NCBI GenBank assembly: GCA_032622095.1 | Contig: CP136062.1 | Span: 14,723,710-14,787,709, forward strand | Origin: Siphonodentalium dalli | Lineage: Eukaryota; Mollusca; Scaphopoda; Gadilida; Siphonodentaliidae | Length of the DNA stretch: 64,000 nucleotides | Reading direction: 5' to 3' | Shown here: positions 1 to 12,749 of the stretch, piece by piece | Numbering within the stretch: the first letter of the stretch is position 1 | How the letters are laid out: each line of letters begins with the position of its first letter | The notes under the pieces: model-generated | Database searches by the model: none | The model's input: only the letters and a program-made list of their open reading frames with translations | What the model was told of the DNA's origin: nothing | Program-made: the position numbers and the translations under genes

Positions 1-1890
1 GTTTTCCTATTAAGCCTATAGTTTCTGACTTCGTTCTCTCGACCAGTTTTCCTATTAAGCCTATAGTTTCTGACTTCGTTCTCTCGACCAGTTTTCCTAT
101 TAAGCCTATAGTTTCTGACTTCGATCTCTCGACCAGTTTTCATATTAAGCCTATAGTTTCTGACTTCGTTCTCTCGACCAGTTTTCATATTAAGCCTATA
201 GTTTCTGACTTCGTTCTCTCGACCAGTTTTCCTATTAAGCCTATAGTTTCTGACTTCGATCTCTCGACCAGTTTTCATATTAAGCCTATAGTTTCTGACT
301 TCGTTCTCTCGACCAGTTTTCATATTAAGCCTATAGTTTCTGACTTCGTTCTCTCGACCAGTTTTCCTATTAAGCCTATAGTTTCTGACTTCGTTCTCTC
401 GACCAGTTTTCCTATTAAGCCTATAGTTTCTGACTTCGATCTCTCGACCAGTTTTCATATTAAGCCTATAGTTTCTGACTTCGTTCTCTCGACCAGTTTT
501 CATATTAAGCCTATAGTTTCTGACTTCGTTCTCTCGACCAGTTTTCCTATTAAGCCTATAGTTTCTGACTTCGATCTCTCGACCAGTTTTCATATTAAGC
601 CTATAGTTTCTGACTTCGTTCTCTCGACCAGTTTTCATATTAAGCCTATAGTTTCTGACTTCGTTCTCTCGACCAGTTTTCCTATTAAGCCTATAGTTTC
701 TGACTTCGTTCTCTCGACCAGTTTTCCTATTAAGCCTATAGTTTCTGACTTCGATCTCTCGACCAGTTTTCATATTAAGCCTATAGTTTCTGACTTCGTT
801 CTCTCGACCAGTTTTCATATTAAGCCTATAGTTTCTGACTTCGTTCTCTCGACCAGTTTTCCTATTAAGCCTATAGTTTCTGACTTCGTTCTCTCGACCA
901 GTTTTCCTATTAAGCCTATAGTTTCTGACTTCGATCTCTCGACCAGTTTTCATATTAAGCCTATAGTTTCTGACTTCGTTCTCTCGACCAGTTTTCATAT
1001 TAAGCCTATAGTTTCTGACTTCGTTCTCTCGACCAGTTTTCCTATTAAGCCTATAGTTTCTGACTTCGTTCTCTCGACCAGTTTTCCTATTAAGCCTATA
1101 GTTTCTGACTTCGTTCTCTCGACCAGTTTTCCTATTAAGCCTATAGTTTCTGACTTCGTTCTCTCGACCAGTTTTCCTATTAAGCCTATAGTTTCTGACT
1201 TCGTTCTCTCGACCAGTTTTCCTATTAAGCCTATAGTTTCTGACTTCGATCTCTCGACCAGTTTTCATATTAAGCCTATAGTTTCTGACTTCGTTCTCTC
1301 GACCAGTTTTCCTATTAAGCCTATAGTTTCTGACTTCGTTCTCTCGACCAGTTTTCCTATTAAGCCTATAGTTTCTGACTTCGATCTCTCGACCAGTTTT
1401 CATATTAAGCCTATAGTTTCTGACTTCGTTCTCTCGACCAGTTTTCCTATTAAGCCTATAGTTTCTGACTTCGTTCTCTCGACCAGTTTTCCTATTAAGC
1501 CTATAGTTTCTGACTTCGTTCTCTCGACCAGTTTTCCTATTAAGCCTATAGTTTCTGACTTCGTTCTCTCGACCAGTTTTCCTATTAAGCCTATAGTTTC
1601 TGACTTCGTTCTCTCGACCAGTTTTCCTATTAAGCCTATAGTTTCTGACGTCGATCGCTCGACCAGTTTTCATATTAAGCCTATAGTTTCTGACTTCGTT
1701 CTCTCGACCAGTTTTCATATTAAGCCTATAGTTTCTGACTTCGATCTCTCGACCAGTTTTCCTATTAAGCCTATAGTTTCTGACTTCGTTCTCTCGACCA
1801 GTTTTCCTATTAAGCCTATAGTTTCTGACTTCGATCTCTCGACCAGTTTTCCTATTAAGCCTATAGTTTCTGACTTCGTTCTCTCGACCA
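1..1890. repeat. Left domain with 7-mer and 4-mer higher-order repeats
   Basis: Regular 45-bp monomers. Bases 46-360 and 361-675 are two adjacent identical 315-bp heptamers (PV PD HV HV PD HV HV). Bases 676-855 and 856-1035 are two identical 180-bp tetramers (PV PD HV HV), and 361-540 has the same tetramer order. From 1036 the array becomes mostly PV with scattered PD and HV. One monomer (1621-1665) has both T30G and T37G, a combination otherwise seen only at 3110-3154 and 3200-3244. No gene is present. Confidence 0.93.
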
Positions 1891-1984
1891 GTTTTCCTAT
1901 TAAGCCTATAGTTTCTGACTTCGTTCTCTCGTAGTTCGATCTCTCGACCATTGCCTATAGTTTCTGACTTCGTTCTCTCGACCA
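1891..1984. repeat. Composite junction: 60-bp monomer followed by 34-bp monomer
   Basis: Bases 1891-1950 form a 60-bp monomer in which 15 extra bases beginning TAGTTCGAT sit between CTCTCG and ACCA. The next monomer (1951-1984) is only 34 bp: after ACCA the sequence resumes as TTGCCTATAG, so 11 bp of the 5' part are missing. This is the only place where the two length variants are adjacent. The sequence changes character across it, from mixed H/P monomers on the left to PV-rich monomers on the right, so it looks like an old breakpoint. Confidence 0.93.
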
Positions 1985-4099
1985 GTTTTCCTATTAAGCC
2001 TATAGTTTCTGACTTCGATCTCTCGACCAGTTTTCCTATTAAGCCTATAGTTTATGACTTCGTTCTCTCGACCAGTTTTCCTATTAAGCCTATAGTTTCT
2101 GACTTCGTTCTCTCGACCAGTTTTCCTATTAAGCCTATAGTTTCTGACTTCGATCTCTCGACCAGTTTTCCTATTAAGCCTATAGTTTCTGACTTCGTTC
2201 TCTCGACCAGTTTTCCTATTAAGCCTATAGTTTCTGACTTCGTTCTCTCGACCAGTTTTCCTATTAAGCCTATAGTTTCTGACTTCGTTCTCTCGACCAG
2301 TTTTCCTATTAAGCCTATAGTTTCTGACTTCGTTCTCTCGACCAGTTTTCCTATTAAGCCTATAGTTTCTGACTTCGTTCTCTCGACCAGTTTTCCTATT
2401 AAGCCTATAGTTTCTGACTTCGTTCTCTCGACCAGTTTTCCTATTAAGCCTATAGTTTCTGACTTCGATCTCTCGACCAGTTTTCCTATTAAGCCTATAG
2501 TTTCTGACTTCGTTCTCTCGACCAGTTTTCCTATTAAGCCTATAGTTTCTGACTTCGTTCTCTCGACCAGTTTTCATATTAAGCCTATAGTTTCTGACTT
2601 CGTTCTCTCGACCAGTTTTCCTATTAAGCCTATAGTTTCTGACTTCGATCTCTCGACCAGTTTTCCTATTAAGCCTATAGTTTCTGACTTCGTTCTCTCG
2701 ACCAGTTTTCATATTAAGCCTATAGTTTCTGACTTCGTTCTCTCGACCAGTTTTCCTATTAAGCCTATAGTTTCTGACTTCGATCTCTCGACCAGTTTTC
2801 CTATTAAGCCTATAGTTTCTGACTTCGTTCTCTCGACCAGTTTTCCTATTAAGCCTATAGTTTCTGACTTCGTTCTCTCGACCAGTTTTCCTATTAAGCC
2901 TATAGTTTATGACTTCGTTCTCTCGACCAGTTTTCATATTAAGCCTATAGTTTCTGACTTCGTTCTCTCGACCAGTTTTCATATTAAGCCTATAGTTTCT
3001 GACTTCGTTCTCTCGACCAGTTTTCCTATTAAGCCTATAGTTTCTGACTTCGATCTCTCGACCAGTTTTCCTATTAAGCCTATAGTTTCTGACTTCGTTC
3101 TCTCGACCAGTTTTCCTATTAAGCCTATAGTTTCTGACGTCGATCGCTCGACCAGTTTTCCTATTAAGCCTATAGTTTCTGACTTCGATCGCTCGACCAG
3201 TTTTCCTATTAAGCCTATAGTTTCTGACGTCGATCGCTCGACCAGTTTTCCTATTAAGCCTATAGTTTCTGACTTCGTTCTCTCGACCAGTTTTCCTATT
3301 AAGCCTATAGTTTCTGACTTCGATCGCTCGACCAGTTTTCCTATTAAGCCTATAGTTTCTGACTTCGTTCTCTCGACCAGTTTTCCTATTAAGCCTATAG
3401 TTTCTGACTTCGTTCTCTCGACCAGTTTTCCTATTAAGCCTATAGTTTCTGACTTCGATCTCTCGACCAGTTTTCCTATTAAGCCTATAGTTTCTGACTT
3501 CGTTCTCTCGACCAGTTTTCCTATTAAGCCTATAGTTTCTGACTTCGTTCTCTCGACCAGTTTTCCTATTAAGCCTATAGTTTCTGACTTCGATCTCTCG
3601 ACCAGTTTTCCTATTAAGCCTATAGTTTCTGACTTCGTTCTCTCGACCAGTTTTCATATTAAGCCTATAGTTTCTGACTTCGTTCTCTCGACCAGTTTTC
3701 CTATTAAGCCTATAGTTTCTGACTTCGATCTCTCGACCAGTTTTCCTATTAAGCCTATAGTTTCTGACTTCGTTCTCTCGACCAGTTTTCCTATTAAGCC
3801 TATAGTTTCTGACTTCGTTCTCTCGACCAGTTTTCCTATTAAGCCTATAGTTTCTGACTTCGATCTCTCGACCAGTTTTCCTATTAAGCCTATAGTTTCT
3901 GACTTCGTTCTCTCGACCAGTTTTCATATTAAGCCTATAGTTTCTGACTTCGTTCTCTCGACCAGTTTTCATATTAAGCCTATAGTTTCTGACTTCGTTC
4001 TCTCGACCAGTTTTCATATTAAGCCTATAGTTTCTGACTTCGTTCTCTCGACCAGTTTTCCTATTAAGCCTATAGTTTCTGACTTCGTTCTCTCGACCA
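1985..4099. repeat. PV-rich monomer domain
   Basis: All 45-bp monomers, dominated by PV with PD at irregular intervals. Monomers 3110-3154 and 3200-3244 carry T30G plus T37G, and the one between them (3155-3199) carries T37G, so this trio looks like a local 90-bp duplication. C25A is seen near 2053 and 2909. No gene or unique sequence. Confidence 0.9.
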
Positions 4100-4417
4100 G
4101 TTTTCCTATTAAGCCTATAGTTTCTGACTTCGATCTCTCGACCATGTTTTCCTATTAAGCCTATAGTTTATGACTTCGTTCTCTCGACCAGTTTTCATAT
4201 TAAGCCTATAGTTTCTGACTTCGTTCTCTCGACCAGTTTTCCTATTAAGCCTATAGTTTCTGACTTCGATCTCTCGACCATGTTTTCCTATTAAGCCTAT
4301 AGTTTCTGACTTCGTTCTCTCGACCAGTTTTCATATTAAGCCTATAGTTTCTGACTTCGTTCTCTCGACCAGTTTTCCTATTAAGCCTATAGTTTCTGAC
4401 TTCGATCTCTCGACCAT
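4100..4417. repeat. 136-bp higher-order unit with extra T
   Basis: Three 46-bp monomers carry an added T between ACCA and GTTTT, at 4145, 4281 and 4417, exactly 136 bp apart. Units 4146-4281 and 4282-4417 are the same trimer (PV HV PD+T) and differ by a single C/A at monomer position 25. The inserted T shifts the phase and interrupts the long open frames on both strands. Confidence 0.93.
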
Positions 4418-5414
4418 GTTTTCCTATTAAGCCTATAGTTTATGACTTCGTTCTCTCGACCAGTTTTCCTATTAAGCCTATAGTTTCTGACTTCGTTCTC
4501 TCGACCAGTTTTCCTATTAAGCCTATAGTTTCTGACTTCGATCTCTCGACCAGTTTTCATATTAAGCCTATAGTTTCTGACTTCGTTCTCTCGACCAGTT
4601 TTCCTATTAAGCCTATAGTTTCTGACTTCGATCTCTCGACCAGTTTTCATATTAAGCCTATAGTTTCTGACTTCGTTCTCTCGACCAGTTTTCCTATTAA
4701 GCCTATAGTTTCTGACTTCGATCTCTCGACCAGTTTTCCTATTAAGCCTATAGTTTCTGACTTCGTTCTCTCGACCAGTTTTCCTATTAAGCCTATAGTT
4801 TCTGACTTCGTTCTCTCGACCAGTTTTCCTATTAAGCCTATAGTTTCTGACTTCGATCTCTCGACCAGTTTTCATATTAAGCCTATAGTTTCTGACTTCG
4901 TTCTCTCGACCAGTTTTCCTATTAAGCCTATAGTTTCTGACTTCGATCTCTCGACCAGTTTTCATATTAAGCCTATAGTTTCTGACTTCGTTCTCTCGAC
5001 CAGTTTTCCTATTAAGCCTATAGTTTCTGACTTCGATCTCTCGACCAGTTTTCCTATTAAGCCTATAGTTTCTGACTTCGATCTCTCGACCAGTTTTCAT
5101 ATTAAGCCTATAGTTTCTGACTTCGTTCTCTCGACCAGTTTTCCTATTAAGCCTATAGTTTCTGACTTCGATCTCTCGACCAGTTTTCCTATTAAGCCTA
5201 TAGTTTCTGACTTCGTTCTCTCGACCAGTTTTCCTATTAAGCCTATAGTTTCTGACTTCGTTCTCTCGACCAGTTTTCCTATTAAGCCTATAGTTTCTGA
5301 CTTCGATCTCTCGACCAGTTTTCATATTAAGCCTATAGTTTCTGACTTCGTTCTCTCGACCAGTTTTCCTATTAAGCCTATAGTTTCTGACTTCGATCTC
5401 TCGACCAGTTTTCA
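4418..5414. repeat. 315-bp heptamer higher-order repeat
   Basis: The monomer order PV PV PD HV PD HV PD occurs at 4418-4732 (its first monomer with C25A), 4733-5047 and 5183-5497, separated once by PD HV PD (5048-5182). The third copy runs into the larger duplicated segment that starts near 5415. No gene. Confidence 0.9.
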
Positions 5415-6892
5415 TATTAAGCCTATAGTTTCTGACTTCGTTCTCTCGACCAGTTTTCCTATTAAGCCTATAGTTTCTGACTTCGATCTCTCGACCAGTT
5501 TTCCTATTAAGCCTATAGTTTCTGACTTCGTTCTCTCGACCAGTTTTCCTATTAAGCCTATAGTTTCTGACTTCGTTCTCTCGACCAGTTTTCCTATTAA
5601 GCCTATAGTTTCTGACTTCGATCTCTCGACCAGTTTTCCTATTAAGCCTATAGTTTCTGACTTCGTTCTCTCGACCAGTTTTCCTATTAAGCCTATAGTT
5701 TCTGACTTCGATCTCTCGACCAGTTTTCCTATTAAGCCTATAGTTTCTGACTTCGATCTCTCGACCAGTTTTCCTATTAAGCCTATAGTTTCTGACTTCG
5801 TTCTCTCGACCAGTTTTCCTATTAAGCCTATAGTTTCTGACTTCGTTCTCTCGACCAGTTTTCCTATTAAGCCTATAGTTTCTGACTTCGATCTCTCGAC
5901 CAGTTTTCATATTAAGCCTATAGTTTCTGACTTCGTTCTCTCGACCAGTTTTCCTATTAAGCCTATAGTTTCTGACTTCGATCTCTCGACCAGTTTTCCT
6001 ATTAAGCCTATAGTTTCTGACTTCGTTCTCTCGACCAGTTTTCCTATTAAGCCTATAGTTTCTGACTTCGATCTCTCGACCAGTTTTCATATTAAGCCTA
6101 TAGTTTCTGACTTCGTTCTCTCGACCAGTTTTCCTATTAAGCCTATAGTTTCTGACTTCGTTCTCTCGACCAGTTTTCCTATTAAGCCTATAGTTTCTGA
6201 CTTCGATCTCTCGACCAGTTTTCCTATTAAGCCTATAGTTTCTGACTTCGTTCTCTCGACCAGTTTTCCTATTAAGCCTATAGTTTCTGACTTCGTTCTC
6301 TCGACCAGTTTTCCTATTAAGCCTATAGTTTCTGACTTCGATCTCTCGACCAGTTTTCCTATTAAGCCTATAGTTTCTGACTTCGATCTCTCGACCAGTT
6401 TTCATATTAAGCCTATAGTTTCTGACTTCGTTCTCTCGACCAGTTTTCCTATTAAGCCTATAGTTTCTGACTTCGATCTCTCGACCAGTTTTCCTATTAA
6501 GCCTATAGTTTCTGACTTCGTTCTCTCGACCAGTTTTCATATTAAGCCTATAGTTTCTGACTTCGATCTCTCGACCAGTTTTCCTATTAAGCCTATAGTT
6601 TCTGACTTCGTTCTCTCGACCAGTTTTCCTATTAAGCCTATAGTTTCTGACTTCGTTCTCTCGACCAGTTTTCATATTAAGCCTATAGTTTCTGACTTCG
6701 ATCTCTCGACCAGTTTTCCTATTAAGCCTATAGTTTCTGACTTCGTTCTCTCGACCAGTTTTCATATTAAGCCTATAGTTTCTGACTTCGATCTCTCGAC
6801 CAGTTTTCCTATTAAGCCTATAGTTTCTGACTTCGATCTCTCGACCAGTTTTCCTATTAAGCCTATAGTTTCTGACTTCGTTCTCTCGACCA

Positions 6893-8471
6893 GTTTTCCT
6901 ATTAAGCCTATAGTTTATGACTTCGATCTCTCGACCATGTTTTCCTATTAAGCCTATAGTTTATGACTTCGTTCTCTCGACCAGTTTTCCTATTAAGCCT
7001 ATAGTTTCTGACTTCGTTCTCTCGACCAGTTTTCCTATTAAGCCTATAGTTTCTGACTTCGATCTCTCGACCAGTTTTCATATTAATCCTATAGTTTCTG
7101 ACTTCGTTCTCTCGACCAGTTTTCCTATTAAGCCTATAGTTTATGACTTCGTTCTCTCGACCAGTTTTCCTATTAAGCCTATAGTTTCTGACTTCGTTCT
7201 CTCGACCAGTTTTCCTATTAAGCCTATAGTTTCTGACTTCGATCTCTCGACCAGTTTTCATATTAAGCCTATAGTTTCTGACTTCGTTCTCTCGACCAGT
7301 TTTCCTATTAAGCCTATAGTTTCTGACTTCGATCTCTCGACCAGTTTTCCTATTAAGCCTATAGTTTATGACTTCGATCTCTCGACCATGTTTTCCTATT
7401 AAGCCTATAGTTTCTGACTTCGTTCTCTCGACCAGTTTTCCTATTAAGCCTATAGTTTCTGACTTCGTTCTCTCGACCAGTTTTCCTATTAAGCCTATAG
7501 TTTCTGACTTCGTTCTCTCGACCAGTTTTCATATTAAGCCTATAGTTTCTGACTTCGATCTCTCGACCAGTTTTCATATTAAGCCTATAGTTTCTGACTT
7601 CGTTCTCTCGACCAGTTTTCCTATTAAGCCTATAGTTTCTGACTTCGATCTCTCGACCAGTTTTCCTATTAAGCCTATAGTTTCTGACTTCGTTCTCTCG
7701 ACCAGTTTTCCTATTAAGCCTATAGTTTCTGACTTCGTTCTCTCGACCAGTTTTCATATTAAGCCTATAGTTTCTGACTTCGATCTCTCGACCAGTTTTC
7801 CTATTAAGCCTATAGTTTCTGACTTCGATCTCTCGACCAGTTTTCCTATTAAGCCTATAGTTTCTGACTTCGTTCTCTCGACCAGTTTTCATATTAAGCC
7901 TATAGTTTCTGACTTCGTTCTCTCGACCAGTTTTCCTATTAAGCCTATAGTTTCTGACTTCGATCTCTCGACCAGTTTTCATATTAAGCCTATAGTTTCT
8001 GACTTCGTTCTCTCGACCAGTTTTCCTATTAAGCCTATAGTTTCTGACTTCGATCTCTCGACCAGTTTTCCTATTAAGCCTATAGTTTCTGACTTCGTTC
8101 TCTCGACCAGTTTTCCTATTAAGCCTATAGTTTATGACTTCGATCTCTCGACCATGTTTTCCTATTAAGCCTATAGTTTCTGACTTCGTTCTCTCGACCA
8201 GTTTTCCTATTAAGCCTATAGTTTCTGACTTCGTTCTCTCGACCAGTTTTCCTATTAAGCCTATAGTTTCTGACTTCGTTCTCTCGACCAGTTTTCCTAT
8301 TAAGCCTATAGTTTCTGACTTCGTTCTCTCGACCAGTTTTCCTATTAAGCCTATAGTTTCTGACTTCGTTCTCTCGACCAGTTTTCCTATTAAGCCTATA
8401 GTTTCTGACTTCGTTCTCTCGACCAGTTTTCATATTAAGCCTATAGTTTATGACTTCGATCTCTCGACCAT
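6893..8471. repeat. Cluster of four 46-bp (+T) monomers
   Basis: Extra T at 6938, 7389, 8155 and 8471, at spacings of 451, 766 and 316 bp (10, 17 and 7 monomers plus 1). All four variant monomers also carry C25A and A34, so they descend from one ancestral monomer spread by larger-unit amplification. Each inserted T changes the reading phase. Confidence 0.93.
6939..7298. repeat. 180-bp tetramer tandem duplication with G14T marker
   Basis: Two adjacent tetramers (6939-7118 and 7119-7298) with order PyV PV PD HV, where y marks C25A. The first copy's HV monomer has G14T at 7087 (AATCCT in place of AAGCCT) and the second does not. The same arrangement, marker included, is at 17728-18087. Confidence 0.9.
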
Positions 8472-10586
8472 GTTTTCCTATTAAGCCTATAGTTTCTGAC
8501 TTCGTTCTCTCGACCAGTTTTCCTATTAAGCCTATAGTTTCTGACTTCGTTCTCTCGACCAGTTTTCCTATTAAGCCTATAGTTTCTGACTTCGATCTCT
8601 CGACCAGTTTTCATATTAAGCCTATAGTTTCTGACTTCGTTCTCTCGACCAGTTTTCCTATTAAGCCTATAGTTTCTGACTTCGTTCTCTCGACCAGTTT
8701 TCCTATTAAGCCTATAGTTTCTGACTTCGTTCTCTCGACCAGTTTTCCTATTAAGCCTATAGTTTCTGACTTCGTTCTCTCGACCAGTTTTCCTATTAAG
8801 CCTATAGTTTCTGACTTCGATCTCTCGACCAGTTTTCCTATTAAGCCTATAGTTTCTGACTTCGATCTCTCGACCAGTTTTCCTATTAAGCCTATAGTTT
8901 CTGACTTCGTTCTCTCGACCAGTTTTCCTATTAAGCCTATAGTTTCTGACTTCGTTCTCTCGACCAGTTTTCCTATTAAGCCTATAGTTTCTGACTTCGA
9001 TCTCTCGACCAGTTTTCCTATTAAGCCTATAGTTTCTGACTTCGTTCTCTCGACCAGTTTTCCTATTAAGCCTATAGTTTCTGACTTCGTTCGCTCGACC
9101 AGTTTTCCTATTAAGCCTATAGTTTCTGACTTCGATCTCTCGACCAGTTTTCCTATTAAGCCTATAGTTTCTGACTTCGTTCGCTCGACCAGTTTTCCTA
9201 TTAAGCCTATAGTTTCTGACTTCGATCTCTCGACCAGTTTTCCTATTAAGCCTATAGTTTCTGACTTCGTTCTCTCGACCAGTTTTCCTATTAAGCCTAT
9301 AGTTTCTGACTTCGATCTCTCGACCAGTTTTCCTATTAAGCCTATAGTTTCTGACTTCGTTCGCTCGACCAGTTTTCCTATTAAGCCTATAGTTTCTGAC
9401 TTCGATCTCTCGACCAGTTTTCCTATTAAGCCTATAGTTTCTGACTTCGTTCTCTCGACCAGTTTTCCTATTAAGCCTATAGTTTCTGACTTCGATCGCT
9501 CGACCAGTTTTCCTATTAAGCCTATAGTTTCTGACTTCGATCTCTCGACCAGTTTTCCTATTAAGCCTATAGTTTCTGACTTCGTTCTCTCGACCAGTTT
9601 TCCTATTAAGCCTATAGTTTCTGACTTCGATCTCTCGACCAGTTTTCATATTAAGCCTATAGTTTCTGACTTCGATCTCTCGACCAGTTTTCCTATTAAG
9701 CCTATAGTTTATGACTTCGATCGCTCGACCAGTTTTCCTATTAAGCCTATAGTTTCTGACTTCGTTCTCTCGACCAGTTTTCCTATTAAGCCTATAGTTT
9801 CTGACTTCGATCTCTCGACCAGTTTTCCTATTAAGCCTATAGTTTCTGACTTCGTTCTCTCGACCAGTTTTCCTATTAAGCCTATAGTTTCTGACTTCGT
9901 TCTCTCGACCAGTTTTCCTATTAAGCCTATAGTTTCTGACTTCGATCTCTCGACCAGTTTTCCTATTAAGCCTATAGTTTCTGACTTCGTTCTCTCGACC
10001 AGTTTTCCTATTAAGCCTATAGTTTCTGACTTCGATCTCTCGACCAGTTTTCCTATTAAGCCTATAGTTTCTGACTTCTATCTCTCGACCAGTTTTCATA
10101 TTAAGCCTATAGTTTCTGACTTCGATCTCTCGACCAGTTTTCATATTAAGCCTATAGTTTCTGACTTCGTTCTCTCGACCAGTTTTCCTATTAAGCCTAT
10201 AGTTTCTGACTTCGATCTCTCGACCAGTTTTCCTATTAAGCCTATAGTTTCTGACTTCGATCTCTCGACCAGTTTTCCTATTAAGCCTATAGTTTCTGAC
10301 TTCGATCTCTCGACCAGTTTTCCTATTAAGCCTATAGTTTCTGACTTCGATCTCTCGACCAGTTTTCATATTAAGCCTATAGTTTCTGACTTCGTTCTCT
10401 CGACCAGTTTTCCTATTAAGCCTATAGTTTCTGACTTCGATCTCTCGACCAGTTTTCCTATTAAGCCTATAGTTTCTGACTTCGATCTCTCGACCAGTTT
10501 TCCTATTAAGCCTATAGTTTCTGACTTCGATCTCTCGACCAGTTTTCCTATTAAGCCTATAGTTTCTGACTTCGTTCTCTCGACCA

Positions 10587-11456
10587 GTTTTCCTATTAAG
10601 CCTATAGTTACTAACTTCGATCTCTCGACCAGTTTTCATATTAAGCCTATAGTTTCTGACTTCGTTCTCTCGACCAGTTTTCCTATTAAGCCTATAGTTT
10701 CTGACTTCGATCTCTCGACCAGTTTTCCTATTAAGCCTATAGTTTCTGACTTCGTTCTCTCGACCAGTTTTCCTATTAAGCCTATAGTTTCTGACTTCGA
10801 TCTCTCGACCAGTTTTCATATTAAGCCTATAGTTTCTGACTTCGATCTCTCGACCAGTTTTCCTATTAAGCCTATAGTTTCTGACTTCGTTCTCTCGACC
10901 AGTTTTCCTATTAAGCCTATAGTTTCTGACTTCGATCTCTCGACCAGTTTTCCTATTAAGCCTATAGTTTCTGACTTCGATCTCTCGACCAGTTTTCCTA
11001 TTAAGCCTATAGTTTCTGACTTCGTTCTCTCGACCAGTTTTCCTATTAAGCCTATAGTTACTAACTTCGATCTCTCGACCAGTTTTCATATTAAGCCTAT
11101 AGTTTCTGACTTCGTTCTCTCGACCAGTTTTCCTATTAAGCCTATAGTTTCTGACTTCGATCTCTCGACCAGTTTTCATATTAAGCCTATAGTTTCTGAC
11201 TTCGATCTCTCGACCAGTTTTCCTATTAAGCCTATAGTTTCTGACTTCGTTCTCTCGACCAGTTTTCCTATTAAGCCTATAGTTTCTGACTTCGTTCTCT
11301 CGACCAGTTTTCCTATTAAGCCTATAGTTTCTGACTTCGATCTCTCGACCAGTTTTCCTATTAAGCCTATAGTTTATGACTTCGTTCTCTCGACCAGTTT
11401 TCCTATTAAGCCTATAGTTTCTGACTTCGTTCTCTCGTAGTTCGATCTCTCGACCA
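10587..11456. repeat. 450-bp decamer duplication marked by T24A/G27A, ending at a 60-bp monomer
   Basis: The rare monomer reading GTTACTAAC (T24A plus G27A) occurs at 10587-10631 and 11037-11081, ten monomers apart. It recurs once in the 2.4-kb copy (changed base at 13460) and twice in segment A copy 2 (21174 and 21624, again 450 bp apart). The stretch ends in the 60-bp monomer at 11397-11456. Confidence 0.88.
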
Positions 11457-12749
11457 GTTTTCCTATTAAGCCTATAGTTTCTGACTTCGATCTCTCGACC
11501 AGTTTTCATATTAAGCCTATAGTTTCTGACTTCGATCTCTCGACCAGTTTTCCTATTAAGCCTATAGTTTCTGACTTCGTTCTCTCGACCAGTTTTCCTA
11601 TTAAGCCTATAGTTTCTGACTTCGTTCTCTCGACCAGTTTTCATATTAAGCCTATAGTTTCTGACTTCGATCTCTCGACCAGTTTTCCTATTAAGCCTAT
11701 AGTTTCTGACTTCGTTCTCTCGACCAGTTTTCCTATTAAGCCTATAGTTTCTGACTTCGATCTCTCGACCAGTTTTCCTATTAAGCCTATAGTTTCTGAC
11801 TTCGATCGCTCGACCAGTTTTCATATTAAGCCTATAGTTTCTGACTTCGTTCTCTCGACCAGTTTTCCTATTAAGCCTATAGTTTCTGACTTCGTTCTCT
11901 CGACCAGTTTTCATATTAAGCCTATAGTTTCTGACTTCGATCTCTCGACCAGTTTTCCTATTAAGCCTATAGTTTCTGACTTCGTTCTCTCGACCAGTTT
12001 TCCTATTAAGCCTATAGTTTCTGACTTCGATCTCTCGACCAGTTTTCCTATTAAGCCTATAGTTTCTGACTTCGTTCTCTCGACCAGTTTTCCTATTAAG
12101 CCTATAGTTTCTGACTTCGATCTCTCGACCAGTTTTCCTATTAAGCCTATAGTTTCTGACTTCGTTCTCTCGACCAGTTTTCCTATTAAGCCTATAGTTT
12201 CTGACTTCGATCTCTCGACCAGTTTTCCTATTAAGCCTATAGTTTCTGACTTCGTTCTCTCGACCAGTTTTCCTATTAAGCCTATAGTTTCTGACTTCGT
12301 TCTCTCGACCAGTTTTCCTATTAAGCCTATAGTTTCTGACTTCGTTCTCTCGACCAGTTTTCCTATTAAGCCTATAGTTTCTGACTTCGATCTCTCGACC
12401 AGTTTTCCTATTAAGCCTATAGTTTCTGACTTCGTTCTCTCGACCAGTTTTCATATTAAGCCTATAGTTTCTGACTTCGATCTCTCGACCAGTTTTCCTA
12501 TTAAGCCGATAGTTTCTGACTTCGTTCTCTCGACCAGTTTTCATATTAAGCCTATAGTTTCTGACTTCGATCTCTCGACCAGTTTTCCTATTAAGCCTAT
12601 AGTTTCTGACTTCGTTCTCTCGACCAGTTTTCATATTAAGCCTATAGTTTCTGACTTCGATCTCTCGACCAGTTTTCCTATTAAGCCTATAGTTTCTGAC
12701 TTCGATCTCTCGACCAGTTTTCCTATTAAGCCTATAGTTTCTGACTTCG
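10639..12749. repeat. 2.4-kb unit, copy 1
   Basis: Matches 13039-15149 at a constant offset of 2400 bp (52 ordinary monomers plus one 60-bp monomer). I compared the printed lines and saw no difference between the copies across the match. It includes the 60-bp monomer at 11397, T37G near 11807 and T17G at 12508. Confidence 0.9.
11397..11456. repeat. 60-bp monomer (15-bp TAG insertion)
   Basis: An extra 15 bases starting TAGTTCGAT lie between CTCTCG and ACCA; the TAG is at 11438-11440. The insertion keeps frame but adds a stop to the open + strand frame. Its copies are at 13797-13856 and 21961-22020. Confidence 0.95.

Noticed and set aside
11438-11440. TAG in 60-bp monomers as a meaningful stop codon or terminator
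   Set aside because: It is a stop only in a frame with no sign of being coding, and the same insertion leaves the opposite strand open.
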